Shown: positions 37,584 to 50,777, counted from the first letter of the stretch. The stretch is 64,000 nucleotides of DNA from Niebla homalea (GCA_019925105.1 JAHGAU010000016.1:744001-808000); one strand, 5' to 3'. Numbers and translations are program-made. Notes: generated by a model from the letters alone, not told the origin.

Positions 37584-38263
37584 TCTCTCCAAGCTTGCAA
37601 TTCGGGAGTAATTTCAAAATTTGGGACGTTGAATCGGGATCGCATGTAACATTTAGACTGTCAGAACGGTGTTTCTCACTGTTTCCCCGCTGGAGGTAAA
37701 TTTCCAAGATAGGACCTGCTTGGAAACATACAATGATGCCATACGCAACTGTCCCGGCTTTTTGGGCGTAGCCGTCAATGTGACAGGCTTGATCGAGCGA
37801 CATCGGTCACCGAAAATAGCTCTGAGCTAGCAAATAGCAATTGGCTTTCAATTTCAGGGGCCCCGAGTAAGGCTGTGGCTCCCTCAACCATCCTTAGTCA
37901 GCCGTAGCTGCTAGATTTCGCGGTGAACGGGCTCTAGGGGGCTCTAGCTGCAGCAACTCGGCGACTTCTGCGTACAATTATTTGCATCTCTTGCATCCCG
38001 AGATAATCGTGCACGTAAAAGTTTGCCAAGTCGTTTCCGCAACATCTAGTGGGGTGTGGTATTGCCAAAGCCTTGTGAGCACACGACCCAGCGCCGAAAG
38101 CAGCGCCCCATTCAGCCTTAATCCACTACGTATCATTAAATTGGGTTCAGGACACTTTTTGTTGCAACTCCATACCATCCGAGGAATTTGCAGATCTAGA
38201 GCTATAGCAACGAAGCGCCACTACAGCCTTGGTCAGGCCCATTGAAGAGAGACTCCCTTTCAG
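37584..38263. other. Intergenic between CIT1 and YHM2
   Basis: The stretch holds the 3' untranslated region of CIT1 and the promoter of YHM2. No other gene is visible. Confidence 0.5.
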
Positions 38264-39634
38264 ATGGCAACAGCAGCAGGAACGCCCGTGGGCACGACAC
38301 CACCAAAGCTCGAGAAGAAACCTGTGAAGTTCAGTAATCTCTTACGTTAGTGCAGATGACACATGAAGACAATGGGAAGGGAAATACTGATCAAAGGCGC
38401 TAGTCGGTGCTGGATTGAACATGTTCGAGTAAGTGATACCACTAGTCCAGATGCAAATCCTTCGCTGATAGACTGAATAGGGTTACTACGTTAGGACAGG
38501 TACGGTGAAGGAGTTGAAAGGCCCCAGCTGGCCCAAGCTGACTTGTCAAAGCCCCTTGAGGTCGTCAAGACCACCATGGCAGCCAACAGAGGGGACAGCT
38601 TTGGCGGAGCCATGAGTAGGATCATGGGTCGAGGAGGCATATTAGGGTGTACGTTGGTCCCTATAGCAGTCTTGCACTATGGATTAATGCACGAAAGACG
38701 TGTCCATGAAGAAAGACATGTGGGCAAGAGTCAAAGATGCCGACTGAGCAAAAGTGATCCAAGGACTGTGCTGACAAGACGGATGGCCAGACTACCAAGG
38801 TCTAATACCATGGGCTTGGATCGAAGCATCAACCAAAGGCGCCGTACTCCTCTTCGTTGCTTCAGAAGCAGAATTCTACGCCAAATCTTTCGGCGCCAAT
38901 GACTTCGTCGGTGGCATTTCCGGTGGCATGGCAGGAGGTGTCGCTCAAGCTTACGCAACGATGGGCTTCTGCACATGCATGAAGACTGTGGAGATCACAA
39001 AACACAAGGTCGCCGCGTCTGGCGTGAAACCACCGAGTACATTCGCAACCTTTATGGACATATATCGCAAGGAGGGGATTCGGGGTATCAACCGTGGGGT
39101 CAACGCTGTGGCAATAAGGCAAACTACCAATTGGGGGTCGAGATTCGGGCTCAGTCGATTGGCCGAGACGGGCATCCGAAAGGTCACGGGGAAAGAGAAC
39201 GGAGAGAAGATGGGTGCAATGGAAAAGATTCTGGCCAGTGGATTGGGCGGTGGTCTGAGTGCGTGGAACCAACCTATTGAAGTTATTCGCGTCGAGATGC
39301 AGAGCAAGACCGAAGACCCAAAGAGGCCCAAGAATTTGACGGTGGGGAAGACATTGAGCTACATCTATTCGCAGAACGGCATGAAGGGGCTTTATCGTGG
39401 TGTGACACCCCGGATTGGCTTGGGAGTGTGGCAGACAATTTGTATGGTGGCACTGGGTGACATGTTAGTCTCTCCCCTGTTGGTGAACTGCTCCGATCCG
39501 CTGCAATCAGGTCGAATCGGAACGATCTTGTTCCATCGTGCGGAATCCTGTGAGTTGATACTGATTACATTCAATATAGGGCCAAAGAAGCTGTTGAAAA
39601 GTTGACTGGTGAGGCGGTGACAGCCAAACACTGA
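38264..39634 (+). CDS. YHM2: Mitochondrial citrate/oxoglutarate carrier (Yhm2)
   Basis: This inner-membrane carrier exchanges citrate for 2-oxoglutarate and thereby supplies cytosolic citrate and reducing power. Six exons (38,264-38,345, 38,404-38,428, 38,481-38,499, 38,552-38,648, 38,791-39,463, 39,580-39,634) join to 316 aa, against 314 in yeast. Diagnostic stretches are EVTTLGQPLEVVKTTMAANR, YYQGLIPWAWIEASTKGAV, MGFCTCMKTVEITKHK, RGINRGVNAVAIRQTTNWGS, AWNQPIEVIRVEMQSKTEDP, and the end GEAVTAKH. Exons two and three are only 25 and 19 nt, and both are needed to restore LLGAGLNMFEVTTLGQP. It lies just downstream of citrate synthase on the same strand. Confidence 0.95.
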
Positions 39635-40417
39635 TCCGAGAGTGGATACGAAACGCTCTATAAGACAGGAAACGCTCTTGCTTGGTTTTATCATATGCTC
39701 ACAGCTGTGTCTACGAAGGGGAAAAGCGTTCGCAAGCAGAGCACAAGGCGTCAGGGGCTGGTCCGGTCAGGGGTCATATAGACATATCAAGGCTCAATAG
39801 CCCGCTTCAACATACCACAAAATCAAATTCCATTCTCAAATAGAGACCTCCATTGTGGATATCAAGTTCTGCACTCAGAGTCTTTGATGTACAAAACAAA
39901 TGCCCCCTGATTCGGTAGGATCACCATGCTTCGGCCAATCTTGCTCTAGCACGACTTAGCGCAGATATGCGAATCATTCAGGCCAAAAAAACTTCGACTT
40001 CTACCTCCCTGCTTGTATTCCTACCACAGCAAGCATGAAACATCTAAACGATACCAGCCGTCAACGGCTGGGGAGTGCCAGAAGGTCGAGGATGTGTGTG
40101 CAATGCGCCCTGAGATCATCGAAAGATGTATCTCAACCGATTCATAGCCCCAACGACGGGGTTCACGTCAGTTGATACAACCTGAATCTTTGAGGACGTC
40201 GGTACTAAGGCAGCGAAGGCTGCTCGAACGGCCACGTCCAGGGGGGGAGATAGTAGAAAAGGGTCTACGGGAGAGTCGATCATCGCTTAGGTATGCATCG
40301 TCACGACGCGATGATGGTGGAATCTGTAGTAACAAAATCCCACAGGTTGTAATCAGAAGTAATACCATAGTCCAGGACACATATCAACGCGTGTACAGAC
40401 GCCCTCAGCGCAGAGAA
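39635..40417. other. Intergenic between YHM2 and the F-box gene
   Basis: An open frame without ATG extends from 40,172 into the F-box gene, so part of this stretch could be an unrecognised 5' exon or leader of that gene. Otherwise nothing is supported. Confidence 0.45.
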
Positions 40418-41506
40418 ATGCCAGCAGCATCCCAAATGGCACTCTACGATCTCCCAAACGAGATTACGGTTCAGATTCTTCAATCATGCAATTCAATATC
40501 TGATGTCCTATCCTTGGCGGCGACCTGTCGACACCTACGTTTCGTCCTCAACTCACCTTCCAATCGACTGGTAACACTGTACCAGGTAGCGGAAGCCCAG
40601 TTTGGGCCCTTGGAGGACGCCATTCGCGTCCTAACCTACAATGAATCTCAGCCGGCACATGTTGTGCGCCCAGCACCACCAAGGTCGCTCCCGCTCCTAG
40701 AACAGATCATCGAGCTCGGCCAGGTTGCCAATACATGGGCAGACATGTATCCGATGAAGAAATGGCGCAAGGAGGACAGTGTATCGCGTCGGCTGCTTAC
40801 ACCAATGGAAAGGCAACATCTACGCCGAGCATGCTACCGAATCACCCTCTACAGCCACGCGTACCACACCCAAGACTACCCTAAAACAACGCGCCGATCA
40901 CCAGCCATCACCCGGGAGCGAGCGGCTCTGATCCGGCCATGGAGCACGCGCGAATTGGCCGAGATCATGGACGTACAGGCGGTGTTGCGGCGGACGATCC
41001 AGTCATCCATCGCGCCGAGTAATCAGAAAGTCGCCAAGATCCAGCAACGGAAGCATCGCGATTGCGTCGCCTTTCAGCAGGCCAAGAAGAGCAGATCAAA
41101 AGTTCAGATGCAGCACGGTCATCACTTGGCTCCGTTTTCTCAGATCCCCAAGTTCGTGAGGGCGCAGGAGGACATCTACGGGACTTCCCAGGGGTGGGGG
41201 GACGAGGATGTGCACTGCTATGTCTTGGATGATATGCTCAAGTTGACGCCCAGCCAGCTCCTGGATCTCTACAGCACGGTCGTGACTACGGCTGGATCGT
41301 ACCAACTCGGCAAGTGCACGAAGGAATGGGTTGAGGCTTTTGTGTATCAGGTGGATGGAGGTGATGGATGGTTCGATCACAATGGGCAGACGCTAGGGGA
41401 GACCATTCAGGGTGTGATTGAGGACCGGGGCGATGAGATTGCAGATGTCCAGAGAGGGATTGATGATGGATGGTTTGGGATCGCTCAATGTTCTGTGCAC
41501 GGGTAA
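40418..41506 (+). CDS. F-box-like protein
   Basis: The N-terminus MALYDLPNEITVQILQSCNSISDVLSLAATCRHLRFVL is a typical fungal F-box (L-P-x-E-I hydrophobic helix, then S-x-x-D-x-L-x-L-x-x-T-C). F-box proteins recruit substrates to SCF ubiquitin ligases through Skp1. The remaining 300 residues have no named domain I recognise; they contain a basic region (QQRKHRDCVAFQQAKKSRSK) and an acidic end. I start at ATG 40,418 because no other ATG occurs in the upstream open frame. As drawn the protein has 362 aa. A plausible last intron 41,503-41,554 (GTAAGA donor, TGACTATGAC branch, CTCAG acceptor) would instead end at 41,582 with 370 aa. The substrate is unknown. Confidence 0.75.
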   Translation: MPAASQMALYDLPNEITVQILQSCNSISDVLSLAATCRHLRFVLNSPSNRLVTLYQVAEAQFGPLEDAIRVLTYNESQPAHVVRPAPPRSLPLLEQIIELGQVANTWADMYPMKKWRKEDSVSRRLLTPMERQHLRRACYRITLYSHAYHTQDYPKTTRRSPAITRERAALIRPWSTRELAEIMDVQAVLRRTIQSSIAPSNQKVAKIQQRKHRDCVAFQQAKKSRSKVQMQHGHHLAPFSQIPKFVRAQEDIYGTSQGWGDEDVHCYVLDDMLKLTPSQLLDLYSTVVTTAGSYQLGKCTKEWVEAFVYQVDGGDGWFDHNGQTLGETIQGVIEDRGDEIADVQRGIDDGWFGIAQCSVHG

Positions 41507-41582
41507 GACTTTCTTGAATCTGGATGACTATGACTATGAGCGGACGGTGCTCAGTTTCTCCCGAGCTACGTTGTCGTTGTGA

Positions 41583-41965
41583 TTGGCTGTGAGACGGAGT
41601 AATTGAGGATGTCACTGCTATGGTTGAGGAGCTTCGCTTTGTGGCCCTTCCAATGTATTATACACATACCCTTTCACTGCTTTTGAAAAGCTAGAGCAGT
41701 ACTCTACATAGATATGAGACAATACAGAATCCTTTTCGATGGCATTTGATCCCGTTGTGGTTGTGCTTCCAGCCCTTCAGGAGAAAGGGGGAGACCCTTA
41801 AGCCGAGCGCGCTGCTCCGCATTGAATTTACTCGCCACCAACAACTCCACCACGGCCCAATCTCCTGGTAAGTCATAAGAGCTGAGAAGAACTCGATTCC
41901 GTCGACGTCTATTCGATTGTCAACAGCTGTTGTTCAAGCTGCCCCCCAATGTGAATTCGCCCAGC
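41583..41965. other. Intergenic upstream of the ClpX gene
   Basis: The stretch contains the presumed promoter of the ClpX gene. No other feature is seen. Confidence 0.45.
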
Positions 41966-44070
41966 ATGCCCGACTGTCGGTCTGTGTCTACTACTAGTAT
42001 TATGCTCCCCAAACGCTCCGTCATTATCAAAGGACCGGCCCACCACTCCTATCTGGCTCTGTATTCTTTCTGTCAATCAATCAGCGCAGCTCCGCGCCGC
42101 CATGCTATCAAACTCTCCCATACCAATCATCACCGCAATCTCTCCACTTTATCCCACATCAACTCATCCTCCCAGTTCCGCCGCTCCGATTTCACAGGCC
42201 AGCCCTTCACCGGCAGCTATGAGCCCGGCGAGAAGACTTCGGGACCACTGGGCGATGCCTCAATCCTTGGTGCCCCCCGCCTGACCCCTAGAGTGCTGAA
42301 GCAGCATCTAGACAATTTCGTCGTTGGACAGCAGAGGGCGAAGAAGGTGCTCAGCGTCGCTGTGTATAATCATTACCAACGGGTTCAAGAGCTGCTGAGG
42401 AGAGACGAGGAGGAGCACGAGATGCTGCAGCAGCAGTTGAGGAGGGAGATGGCCGAGAGTCATCCTTTGGAAGGTATGATGAGAGCCCGGAGGCATGCAG
42501 CATGCCAACGTGCAAGCAAGCGAGCATGCAGGCAGGCGATGCAGGAGGTGCAAACCAAGCTGATAGGCAAGATGCAATAGATGAGTTCCCTGGTCACCAG
42601 GAAGCAATACCCATACACTCCACACACCCATCATCCGAAGGTCTCGGCGCACCACCTATCATCGACCCATCACCGCTGACCCTCGACAAATCCAACATCC
42701 TTCTCCTGGGTCCCTCAGGCGTGGGCAAGACTCTCATGGCCAAAACACTGGCCAGAGTCCTCGCAGTCCCGTTCAGCATGTCCGATTGCACGCCCTTCAC
42801 CCAAGCCGGCTACATAGGCGAAGACGCCGAGATCTGCGTACAGCGACTGCTCGCAGCCTCCAACTACGACGTCGCGGCAGCAGAACGCGGTATCATCTGC
42901 TTAGATGAAATCGACAAGATCAGTACAACCAAAGTGGCGAATGGGAAGGATGTGGGCGGTGAGGGGGTGCAGCAAGCGCTGTTGAAAATCATTGAGGGCA
43001 CGACGCTGCAGATACAAGCCAAGAGTGAGAAGTCTGCGAGAGGAGGGAGCGGGAGCGGCGCTGGTGCTGGTGCTGGTGGGGCATCGTTCAACAGTGCATA
43101 CCCTAACAACAGCCCTTTATCCGGCACTCCACCCTCCCCCAACGCATCTTCATCCACGGGTCCTAGTACAAGCGGCGGTGGCGGCGGTAGTGGAGGAGGA
43201 TCAGGGAAACCAGAAACATACTCCATCCGCACCGACAACATTCTCTTCATCTTCGCCGGCGCCTTCATCGGCCTCGACAAGATGATACAGAAACGCATCG
43301 ACAAGGGCTCCATGGGGTTCAACTCTCCCATCAGATCCTCCGCCTTCTCCTCCTCCTCGGGTGGGCTCCGCTCCCCTACCTCCTCTTCTGCCAGCAACCC
43401 ATCATCACAGCAGCAGCAGCAGCAGCAGCACCTCCCCTTCTTCTTCTCCCCCCACTCCCCGACCTCTTCCTCCCACAACCCGCTCGACCTCTGCGAGCCA
43501 ACGGACCTCCAGTCCTACGGCCTCATCCCCGAACTCATCGGCCGCATCCCCATCACCACCGCCCTCCGCCCGCTCACCCTCGACGATCTCGTGCGCGTCC
43601 TCACCGAACCGCGGAACTGCCTCCTGAAACAGTATGAGATGCTCTTCTCACTCTCCGGGGTGGAGTTGCGGTTCACCAGGGCAGCGTTGCAGGCGGTGGC
43701 GTCGGCCGCCTTGGGGATGGGGACTGGGGCACGCGGGTTGAGGAAGGTGATGGAGGGCGTGCTGGAGGAAGGCATGTTTGAGGCCCCCGGGTCGAGCATC
43801 AAATATGTGCTCATCACCGAAGCGGTCGCGCGCAGGCAGGCGCCGCCGGTTTATTTGGCTAGGGGCCAGCAGGGGAAGTTTCACAGCTTGATTGCCGGGG
43901 AGGAGGAGGAGTGGGATCGGAGAGTGAAGGCAGAGGAGGATGATAGTAGCGACAACAGCGGTGACAGTGGAGGAGATGAAAGAAGTAATGAGGGGGAAAA
44001 GGGAGGGGATGGGGGAGCAGGCAGCTTTGAGGAATATCGGGAACGAAGCCGGAGTGCTGGGGTGATGTGA
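41966..44070 (+). CDS. Mitochondrial ClpX-type AAA+ unfoldase
   Basis: This is a mitochondrial matrix unfoldase (yeast Mcx1, human CLPX). Exons 41,966-42,473 and 42,581-44,070 give 665 aa; the acceptor at 42,580 is preferred for its GCTGAT branch, but two nearer AGs (42,520, 42,535) are also in frame. The N-terminus is basic and presequence-like ([24 protein letters not shown]); no bacterial-type zinc finger is present. The order is [29 protein letters not shown], Walker A GPSGVGKT, pore loop GYIGED, Walker [11 protein letters not shown], sensor region [21 protein letters not shown] and sensor 2 [12 protein letters not shown]. Two low-complexity insertions interrupt the AAA+ core. The tail is acidic (Ser/Asp/Glu). 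ATG 42,002 is an alternative start. Confidence 0.9.
43408..43428 (+). repeat. (CAG)7 microsatellite coding for polyglutamine in ClpX
   Basis: Seven CAG codons within a Ser-rich insertion of the ClpX AAA+ core encode seven glutamines. They lie in the insertion between the sensor region and the GLIPELIGR segment. Confidence 0.9.
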
Positions 44071-44519
44071 GGGATCTGGCCATTGACATGTGATGGCGCT
44101 ATCAGTGTCTGTGACGGCGATGGGTATGAAGGACCTGAGGCGAAGGCACACAGAGAGAGAGATAGAGGAGATGGACAGCCATGAGGATCGAGTATGCACC
44201 GCACAGCCACTGTCACCTGAACTACTTGAATACTATGTTCGATGGGGAGAATCCTGAGATGAAGGTAACGAGGTGATGAGATTTGATGGGACCGGGAATG
44301 TAGCCACCCAATGATATGCGCAATGAAGGTGCAATAGAAACCCGACTTGGTATATGTCTTCTATTGTTTCCATCATCCCATCTCATCCATCCGTGATCCC
44401 TTACTTTGATCGAACGTATCAATCAATGCCCATACCTGCCTGCCTGCCTACCTACCCTACCTCGTTGCCCCCCGTTGAAAACAACCAAACAAACTCCCAC
44501 AAGCCAGAGAGAGACAGCC

Positions 44520-44605
<86 letters not shown>

Positions 44606-45165
44606 TGAGCGAGAGCGAGAGAGCGAGAGAGCGAGATCGAGAGATCAAGACCATGATGCTGCTAAACCCAAAACCAATAAAAAATAGAACTCCGAACAGC
44701 CAAAACCAAAACCAGACCCACGCCATTAGCGTAAAAGGGGTCGGCGGGAGTGATGTGAGCAGTGGGTTGGATTTGGATGTGGATTGGGATTGGGATTTGG
44801 ATTTGGGTTTTGTGGAAAAGGGGTTCATGCATGCTGTACGTGTGATGAGTGAGATGCCGTGCAATGAGTCAGGGAGGGAGAGAGCGAAGCTGCTGCTGCT
44901 GCTGGCAGTATGGTCGAGCTCGAAACGGGGGAGGGCCGGGGGCGGGGGGGATGATGAGGTGATTGTGATGATGAGAAGGTACACGCGCTCAATGTCTGTC
45001 TTGTGACGGATGGTGGTTTAGCACCCTCCCCCGTCTGGATTCTCCACGCTCGTGCTTTCCGTGTCTCCTTCCCGACCGACCACACCCTCTTCCACCACAC
45101 CCAACATCTTCGCTTCAAACAATCCCCCCGCCTGGTCTTCACGGTGGCTCCCTTCAGATCCTCCA
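44071..45165. other. Intergenic with simple repeats
   Basis: The stretch lies between ClpX and the 3' end of the Hda1 gene, which end towards each other. It holds a long GA microsatellite and, at about 44,765-44,810, a GGATTT/GGATTG-rich stretch. Plus-strand frames running through the GA tract are artefacts of the repeat. Confidence 0.6.
44524..44645 (+). repeat. (GA)n microsatellite
   Basis: An almost pure GA dinucleotide run covers about 70 bases (44,524-44,593), followed by about 50 bases of interrupted GA/GC-GA repeats. Confidence 0.95.
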
Positions 45166-48100
45166 TCACCGCCTCCCTCCCCCAACACCCCCAGCCTTCC
45201 CACACCTCTCCCGAACCCAGGCCAAAACATCCCGGCGATGCCGGCTCAGCATCCCAGCCACGGTATCCTCCTCACTTCTCACCACGTTGCCGTACCGCTT
45301 ACTCGGCCGCTTCGCCGCCCAGGTCTTCCAATTCGGATGGGTGTTGCCGACGAGTACCAGGGAGTGGTCTTTGTACCACCGACCTGGGTTTAGGCTGTCA
45401 AGCGCGTTATCTTGGATGGGGAGGACGGGGCAGGTGTCGGATGCAGTGGTGGAGGATGAGGAGGGAGATCCCCCGGGGATGATGGATATGATGCCGTTGA
45501 CGGTATCGCGGAAGGAGTCTATGGGGAAGCCGGGGGGGGAGGTTTTTAGTTGAGATTTTTAGGTAGAAGTGGAGAGGGAGGGAAAAAGGAGGAGATAGGC
45601 AGAGTTGGGGGAGGAGGGCTCACCGCGGGCGTTGATGAGGGAGAGGATGCCTTGGTATGCAAGGCCGACGCCGATGAAGAAGATTTGGGGATGGGTGTTG
45701 AGTCTGGAGGGGGGTCAGGTCTGATGTAATGGTAGGATCGCGGAGGATTCTTCACTCAATGTAATTGTCCCACAAGTATTCCGCCAGCTGGGACGTGCGG
45801 AGGGTTCGGGTCTCGGGGTCTCCGCTCGAGTCTGTGGCCTACCGAAGAGCGTCAGCAGTGTTTGGCGCCATCGAGGGGGTAAGAGCTGACAGCATTGGGT
45901 ACAAGGGTGCGGGGAATGTTGATGTCGATGAAGGCCATTCCCTGCTCAATCAGCGGCTTCGCGTAGGATTTGTAGCCATCGTGCTATTTTGGGTTAGCAT
46001 CTGAACGCTTGTAGGGTCGAACAGCCCACCATCCACATTGTCTCCATCTTGAGGCTAGAATTGGCAGGACTGCCGCTGAAGATCTCTGGCCTGGGACAGC
46101 CATAAGTCAGCCTTGATTGATCAACGTTAGCTCGTAGGTGGTAGTCTTACGGGTCGTGAAATAACACGACTAAAGGGACGTTGGCCTCGAAATTCGGACT
46201 GGGATGATTCATGTCAGTGAGGTCCACCACGGGGAGAACTGCTACCCACGTGGCCATGACCTGGCTCTTGAATGAAGCCGCGAGATTCGGCTTGTAGACC
46301 GGGATGGGGACCATATCGAATTCGTTACGGAGAGCAGTAGAGCGATGGTTGTCATAGACGGCTAAAGGAGTTAGTTGGGGTTTTATGCAAGGCAAAAGTA
46401 CAGGCTATGCAAACCTACCAGCAAAAGAGGTGTTCTCTGACAGCTTGTCCCGTGGCTCTTCACCTTCGCTTGTAGTGAGTTGGGGATCATTCCTTAAGGG
46501 ACTGTGGGTGCCATATATCCGCACCTTTTGTACGTTCAAATAGTGATTTCCAATACTGGCCTAGCACGGATTTTACCATTGTGATCGTTTCGACGCAAGC
46601 AGTAGTTGGGAGGCGACTCTCCAGGCGAGGTGGGGACTCCCCATTGAGTGTACGTGTGACAGCGAGGGCGGATCGGGCGATCGAGCGTAGGTTATATCCG
46701 CCCTATGCTGGAGTGAGTAGCGAAATTGACCAATGTTGCTGAGATCTTACCTCGAGACAGACAACTATCTTCCCATCTGCTAGGCTTTTAAGCATGTGCG
46801 TCATGTGTGCATAGCATGCCGGGGTGACGAAGCACCCGCCGAGCTGATCACCATCCGCAGCATCAAAACCAGCGGCGACTGCGCTCGGTATTTAGAGGTT
46901 CGTTCTGCAGAGCGGGTGAATTTTTGCTTACTCATGACAAGGTCCGGGTCAAACTCGTGGGCGATCGGCATGACGACATGTTGAAAGGCATAGTGGTAGT
47001 CCGCGTCACCCATGCCCTTGGTAGGCCAGGGGATGTTGACGTTACTGTGATTCGCACAGTCAGCAGTATGAACGAGAAACGCAGCAACAAAGAGGCTAAT
47101 CACTTACTATCCCGCACCCTCACCTATGCCAATATGTTCATGATTGCCGTAATTCCCTGAGGGATAAAAATTTCCGCCCTCATGGACATGTAGTGATATG
47201 TATAACACGTTCGGATCAGACTCGAATGCTTGTTGAATTCCATTGCCATGATGAACATCCCTTTGAGCAAATTAGCATACCAGACAGACCCACGACCACC
47301 CTGAGTACATACCAGTCAACGATGAGAACCTTCTGACATTCATCTGGATAGTCCGCTTGACAGACTTTAGTAGCAATGGATACGTTATCGAAGATGCAGA
47401 AACCCATCGGGCGGTTGGCTTCAGCATGGTGTCCAGGGGGTCGAACGATGGCTATGGCGTTCTTCACCAGACCTGAAGCTACCGCTCTTGCGACTTCGAT
47501 CGCTCCTCCTGCAGACAACCTTGCGTTTTCAAATGTGGACCCACAGAAGTAGACAGAATCAAGACTCATTCCCATGTCGATAAGCTCTTCCTTGGCAAAG
47601 CCTTCTCGAGAGTAAGAAGAAAGCTGACCCCTCGAAGTTGGGAAACCACTCACCTTTGGTGCCAGTCATGAGGTCCCAGTGCCTTTTGTCATGCACCAAT
47701 TCTATCTCTGCCTCAGTGGCATAGTCGACTTGGATTTGTTGTAGGGGTTTCGAGATTAATGCACTCTTCGTCAGCACCGGGTCGTCAATCAGGCCAGCTT
47801 CACATAGCATTTTATAGATGGCGAAAATCCTTCGAGGGTCTTCAGGGTGGTAGTCGCGTCGATCCTTTGGTGTATCAAGCTCACAATGATAACGCATGCG
47901 GACATCGTAGCAGTATCCTGTCGAGAGTTCAGAGCGGAAAGGTTCAATGGTGTCGACTTCTTCATAGCCCAAGTCATCCAAGTAAGCCTGGACCTGGGTT
48001 TGTGAAGGCTTTACGGGGGCTTCAATGCTGAGATGGGATGCATCATGGGCTAAGTCAGGAGACGTCTGTATTTGCTGCTCATTGCGGTTCTGGGCCATAG

Positions 48101-48296
48101 ATAATGATGATGGTTGTGACATTTGTGACATGGGGCGTCCGTTTGAGAGTGAAGGTCGGGACGAAGAGGCTGATGCATATGAATGTTGCTGAATCATGAA
48201 CCTGCCATTTGCTGCTGCCGAGCGAGGGTACGAGCGGAACGCAGTACCGTGGGGCATCTCATCTAGCATTTGTACGTCCTCGTCTTCGGTATCCAT
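45166..48296 (-). CDS. HDA1: Class II histone deacetylase Hda1 with C-terminal Arb2 domain
   Basis: This Zn-dependent lysine deacetylase acts in gene silencing. Fourteen exons join to 788 aa: 48,296-47,654, 47,601-47,313, 47,260-47,108, 47,044-46,932, 46,878-46,751, 46,702-46,525, 46,463-46,419, 46,361-46,250, 46,198-46,151, 46,090-46,030, 45,983-45,903, 45,838-45,756, 45,703-45,624 and 45,518-45,166. The deacetylase domain has [18 protein letters not shown] (split by an intron) and [10 protein letters not shown] with the zinc ligands, and LEGGYNL. The C-terminal Arb2 domain, as in fungal Hda1, contains [53 protein letters not shown] and [16 protein letters not shown]. The first 120 residues are disordered. 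It converges with ClpX. Confidence 0.92.
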
Positions 48297-49037
48297 GCTT
48301 TGGATCTTGGCAAAGGTATTTTTCTTGAATATGAAAATGCTCAAATCAGATCTTACTAGGCGACCAGTGATACCACCAGTACAGTCACAGTCCAAGACTA
48401 GTGGTAGAGACGTATATACTAGACTCGGTTAAGAATTTCCGTTCAACAGACGTCTAGAGGTACAAGGGGACCGCGATCACAAAGGAAGAAGTACGCTGGA
48501 CAGGTGATTAGTATAAAGAACAAAACGACGCTATTTGAAATGAGGATCTCAGCCGATAAATACTCTCATACTGAAAGTGTCTGATGACGAAGGGCCGTAT
48601 CAACCACTACTAGACGTGAGACGCTAAAGTCCTAGTAGGCTTTGTGAGGCCAATCTAGAAAGCCCGGGGAAACGTTTCTCCTGCCTTTTCAAGGCTGCTT
48701 CCCCTGAGGGCATTACTAGAGCTATGCGTGTCTTGCGTAAGGCGGTGTAAGCATGCATGATGCAAACGAGCACCGCGGTGAACAGCGTTGGCAATGACAA
48801 GATGAAGTGGCAAATTTCAGACTCTAAGACTCGATTTGAGTTGTTCTTTTGAAATTGATTGCATTGATATGAGACCTATCTACTAGCATTTTTTTCTACG
48901 CAAGGAATAAGGACGTGGGACCACTACGCCATCGTATCGCATTGTTGAAGCATGAATTCTTGCCAAGTCAATCCATTCGTCCATCCTGCGCCCCTCCCAG
49001 CCTTTGTCTTGCAGGGAATGTCAGGCCGGTAATGCGT
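48297..49037. other. Intergenic between Hda1 and GAPDH genes
   Basis: The stretch contains the promoter of the Hda1 gene and the 3' untranslated region of GAPDH. No other gene is apparent. Confidence 0.5.
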
Positions 49038-50288
<1,251 letters not shown>

Positions 50289-50777
50289 GTTAGTCGATTA
50301 TAGGGCTTCCGGTGAGGAGATTGGATAACAATAGCTGTGAATGAGGTTGTGAAGTGTTGAGGACGGAATAAGAAAGTCCTGTGTGGATTGGAAGGTTTTC
50401 GGTGTGAAGCTTTTTTGAGTCGCCGATCCAACTCCGGCGGGCAGCAGGGGAGATGCGCCCAGCCAGCACTCAGCAGCAGCCCCACGCCGTGCGTCAGAGA
50501 CGAACGTCATCCGCCAGTCTGGCTCTCGTTCGGCTTGGGCCGCGCGGTGCCAGCACTACAAGGGTAATCCAACATGGAGAGCCAAGGGAAATCGCTGATT
50601 TTAAAATCACTCATAATCATTATCCGATCCCATGCAAGCCGTAGTAAGAGGGAAGAGATGGATTTGGCCTATCGCATAGCACGTAATTACGAGAATGTTG
50701 TATCAATCTACATCAAATTGCGAAAACAGATTTGCCTCCATGGTCCATATGATCCATCAACGTTTTCATCGTAGTCA
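50289..50777. promoter_or_regulatory. GAPDH promoter region
   Basis: Only 489 bp separate the GAPDH start codon from the stop codon of the upstream branching-enzyme gene on the same strand, so the strong GAPDH promoter and the 3' end of the other gene share this space. I could not place core promoter elements reliably. Confidence 0.5.

Noticed and set aside
42864..43478. 204-codon minus-strand frame with Cys run
   Set aside because: Antisense to the ClpX gene; the Cys run is the complement of the CAG repeat.
44605..45006. 133-codon plus-strand frame
   Set aside because: It begins at the end of the GA microsatellite and has only repeat-derived, low-complexity sequence.
45003..45482. 159-codon plus-strand frame
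   Set aside because: Antisense to the last exon of Hda1, which is supported by Arb2-domain sequence.
46464..46524. Apparent frame break in the Hda1 gene after LFERTKG
   Set aside because: A 61-bp intron (GTGCGG donor, GAAG acceptor) restores the frame to [11 protein letters not shown] and makes the whole model divisible by three.
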